Assembly: GCA_016931015.1 (NCBI GenBank)
Contig: JAFGFP010000125.1
Span: forward strand, 1 to 6,404
DNA: 6,404 bases
DNA from: Dehalococcoidales bacterium
Lineage (GTDB): Bacteria; Chloroflexota; Dehalococcoidia; Dehalococcoidales; UBA5760
Reading direction: 5' to 3'
Each line of letters begins with the position of its first letter. The first letter of the stretch is position 1. Of the stretch, positions 5,112-6,404 are shown piece by piece. The notes under the pieces are model-generated. The model worked only from the letters and a program-made list of their open reading frames with translations. It was not told the DNA's origin and searched no databases. Position numbers and translations under genes: made by a program.

Positions 5112-6317
5112 CTACTCGATGATGCGGGTGATCGTGCCCGCACCCACCGTCTTTCCTCCCTCACGGATAGCAAAACGCAGGCCCTTCTCCAGAGCTACGG
5201 GGTAGATAAGCTTTATCGTCATCTTGATATTGTCACCGGGCATCACCATCTCCACCCCCTCAGGCAGCCCGATACTGCCGGTAACATCCGTGGTTCTGAT
5301 ATAGAACTGGGGCTTATAGCCGTTAAAGAAGGGGGTATGACGTCCCCCCTCGTCCTTGCTTAAAACGTAGACCTCGGTCTCCGCCTCGGTGTGCGGCTTG
5401 ATAGTGCCCGGTGCCGCCAGCACCTGGCCCCGCTCCACCTCGTCCCGGTCAATGCCCCGGAGCAGCACCCCCACGGCATCGCCCGGCTCGGCCTCGTCCA
5501 GGAACTTGTGGAACATCTCCAGGCTGGTAGCCACCGTGCGGCGGGGCTCGTGGTGCAGCCCGACTATCTCAATCTCGTCTCCGGGATGAACCACTCCCCG
5601 CTCCACTCTGCCGGTAACCACCGTGCCCCGGCCCTTGATGCTGAAAACGTCCTCCGCCGGCATCAGGAAGGGCTGGTCTTTAGGCCGCGGGGGCACCGGA
5701 ATGTATCTATCCACCTCGTCCATCAACTTCAGAATGGCCCCGCACCACTGACACTCCCGTTTGCCGCAGCCGCACTCAAGCGCCTTGAGCGCGCTCAAGC
5801 GCACCACCGGTATCTCATTACCGGGAAACTCGTATTTATTGAGAAGCTCCCTAACCTCCATCTCCACCAGCTCCAAGAGCTCCTCGTCGTCCATCATATC
5901 AACTTTATTGAGAGCCACCACGATTGAGGGTACCTGCACCTGGCGGGCGAGCAGGACGTGCTCCCGGGTCTGGGGCATCGGGCCGTCGGGGGCACTGACC
6001 ACCAGTATCGCCCCGTCCATCTGAGCGGCACCGGTTATCATGTTCTTGATAAAGTCGGCGTGGCCGGGACAATCGATGTGAGCGTAGTGCCGCTTCTCGG
6101 TCTCATACTCCACGTGAGCGATGGCAATGGTCAACCCGCGGGCCTTCTCCTCAGGAGCATTGTCGATACTGTCAAACGAGCGAAAACCGGTACCGCTACC
6201 GGTCTTGGATAAGGCCATGGTTATCGCCGAGGTCAAAGTTGTCTTACCATGGTCGACGTGACCGATGGTGCCTACATTACAGTGTGGTTTAGTCCGCTCG
6301 AACTTCTTTTTAGCCAT
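5112..6317 (-). CDS. tuf: Elongation factor Tu (EF-Tu)
   Basis: 401 residues, complete. EF-Tu carries aminoacyl-tRNA to the ribosomal A site and hydrolyses GTP in the cytoplasm. G-domain motifs: P-loop GHVDHGKT (19-26), switch I RGLTI with Thr63, DCPGH (82-86) with catalytic His86, NKVD (137-140) and SAL (175-177). Domain 2 begins near 208 (FSIKGRGTVVTGRVERG, 225-241) and domain 3 near 308 (GGRHTPFFNGYKPQFY, 324-339), ending VGAGTITRIIE. Two features stand out. A cysteine cluster, C182-x-C184-x4-C189-x2-C192, sits right after the SAL motif where most EF-Tus have no cysteines. Switch I reads RGLTIAIAH, where E. coli has RGITINTSH. I recall similar sequences in Dehalococcoidia but cannot confirm it here. 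The start is backed by a G-rich ribosome binding site. tRNA-Thr lies just upstream and rpmG 2 bases downstream. Confidence 0.99.
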   Translation of the reverse strand: MAKKKFERTKPHCNVGTIGHVDHGKTTLTSAITMALSKTGSGTGFRSFDSIDNAPEEKARGLTIAIAHVEYETEKRHYAHIDCPGHADFIKNMITGAAQMDGAILVVSAPDGPMPQTREHVLLARQVQVPSIVVALNKVDMMDDEELLELVEMEVRELLNKYEFPGNEIPVVRLSALKALECGCGKRECQWCGAILKLMDEVDRYIPVPPRPKDQPFLMPAEDVFSIKGRGTVVTGRVERGVVHPGDEIEIVGLHHEPRRTVATSLEMFHKFLDEAEPGDAVGVLLRGIDRDEVERGQVLAAPGTIKPHTEAETEVYVLSKDEGGRHTPFFNGYKPQFYIRTTDVTGSIGLPEGVEMVMPGDNIKMTIKLIYPVALEKGLRFAIREGGKTVGAGTITRIIE

Positions 6318-6324
6318 TTTTAGA

Positions 6325-6333
6325 CCCCCCTTT
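6325..6333 (-). promoter_or_regulatory. tuf ribosome binding site in the tRNA-tuf spacer
   Basis: AAAGGGGGG (minus strand) ends 7 bases before the tuf ATG, inside the 23-base spacer after tRNA-Thr. No terminator or promoter fits in this spacer, so tuf mRNA very probably arises from a tRNA-mRNA co-transcript by processing at the tRNA 3' end. Confidence 0.7.
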
Positions 6334-6340
6334 ATTCCTC

Positions 6341-6404
6341 AGCCCACAACCAGATTCGAACTGGTGACCCCGTTCTTACCAAGAACGTGCTCTTCCAACT
6401 GAGC
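6341..6404 (-). tRNA. tRNA-Thr (anticodon GGT), 5' end cut by window edge
   Basis: Read on the minus strand, D arm GCTC/GAGC, anticodon stem CGTTC/GAACG with loop TTGGTAA, variable loop GGGTC, and T arm ACCAG-TTCGAAT-CTGGT all fold properly. The 3' acceptor strand is TGTGGGC with discriminator T. The anticodon GGT at 6378-6380 reads threonine ACC (and ACU). The first nine bases, the 5' acceptor strand and positions 8-9, lie outside the window. No CCA is encoded: the sequence after the discriminator is GAGG, so CCA must be added after processing. In E. coli, thrT with the same anticodon also sits directly before tufB, so this linkage is widely conserved. Confidence 0.95.

Noticed and set aside
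5775..5801. Inverted repeats of CTCAAG/CTTGAG, including the 16-base palindrome CTTGAGCGCGCTCAAG at 5784-5799
   Set aside because: It encodes the repetitive peptide LSALKALE inside tuf; codon repetition explains it better than a regulatory site.
5391..6212. Plus-strand and alternate-frame open frames opposite tuf
   Set aside because: EF-Tu on the minus strand is unambiguous; these are shadows without recognisable domains.

Overview
This window is a single minus-strand gene run, read from right to left. It looks like the classic bacterial tuf-secE-nusG-rplKA block: tRNA-Thr(GGT), tuf (EF-Tu), rpmG (bL33), secE, nusG, rplK (uL11), then three non-ribosomal genes, then rplA (uL1), which runs off the left edge. 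GC content is moderate to high by eye. Every gene lies on the minus strand, and apart from one 150-base gap the spaces are 2 to 54 bases, so one operon or a few overlapping transcripts is likely.

Organism: an anaerobic-type bacterium, most likely Chloroflexota, with class Dehalococcoidia as the best guess. The guess rests on the EF-Tu sequence style, including a short four-cysteine cluster in the G domain and a switch I that reads RGLTIAIAH, and on the metabolic genes. It is recalled similarity, not a search result.

Layout. Right part (3528-6404): translation and secretion genes. The tRNA-Thr ends 23 bases before tuf, tuf is 2 bases from rpmG, secE follows after 25 bases, then a loose 150-base gap precedes nusG, which starts with GTG. 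A small two-part stem-loop sits between nusG and rplK. Middle and left (384-3504): an iron-type alcohol dehydrogenase, a methylmalonate-semialdehyde-type CoA-acylating aldehyde dehydrogenase, and a small ferritin-like protein whose metal ligands look partly lost. The first two have near-perfect AAGGAGGT ribosome binding sites, and the third overlaps the second by one base (TAATG). Left edge (1-332): the first 110 codons of rplA.

The main point of interest is the three-gene cassette between rplK and rplA, two genes that are normally direct neighbours and whose products both belong to the large ribosomal subunit. The two enzymes fit a two-step route from a 3-hydroxy acid such as 3-hydroxypropionate or 3-hydroxyisobutyrate, through a semialdehyde, to acetyl-CoA or propionyl-CoA. 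The role of the ferritin-like partner is unknown. I see no mobile element, CRISPR array or direct repeat that would explain the insertion.
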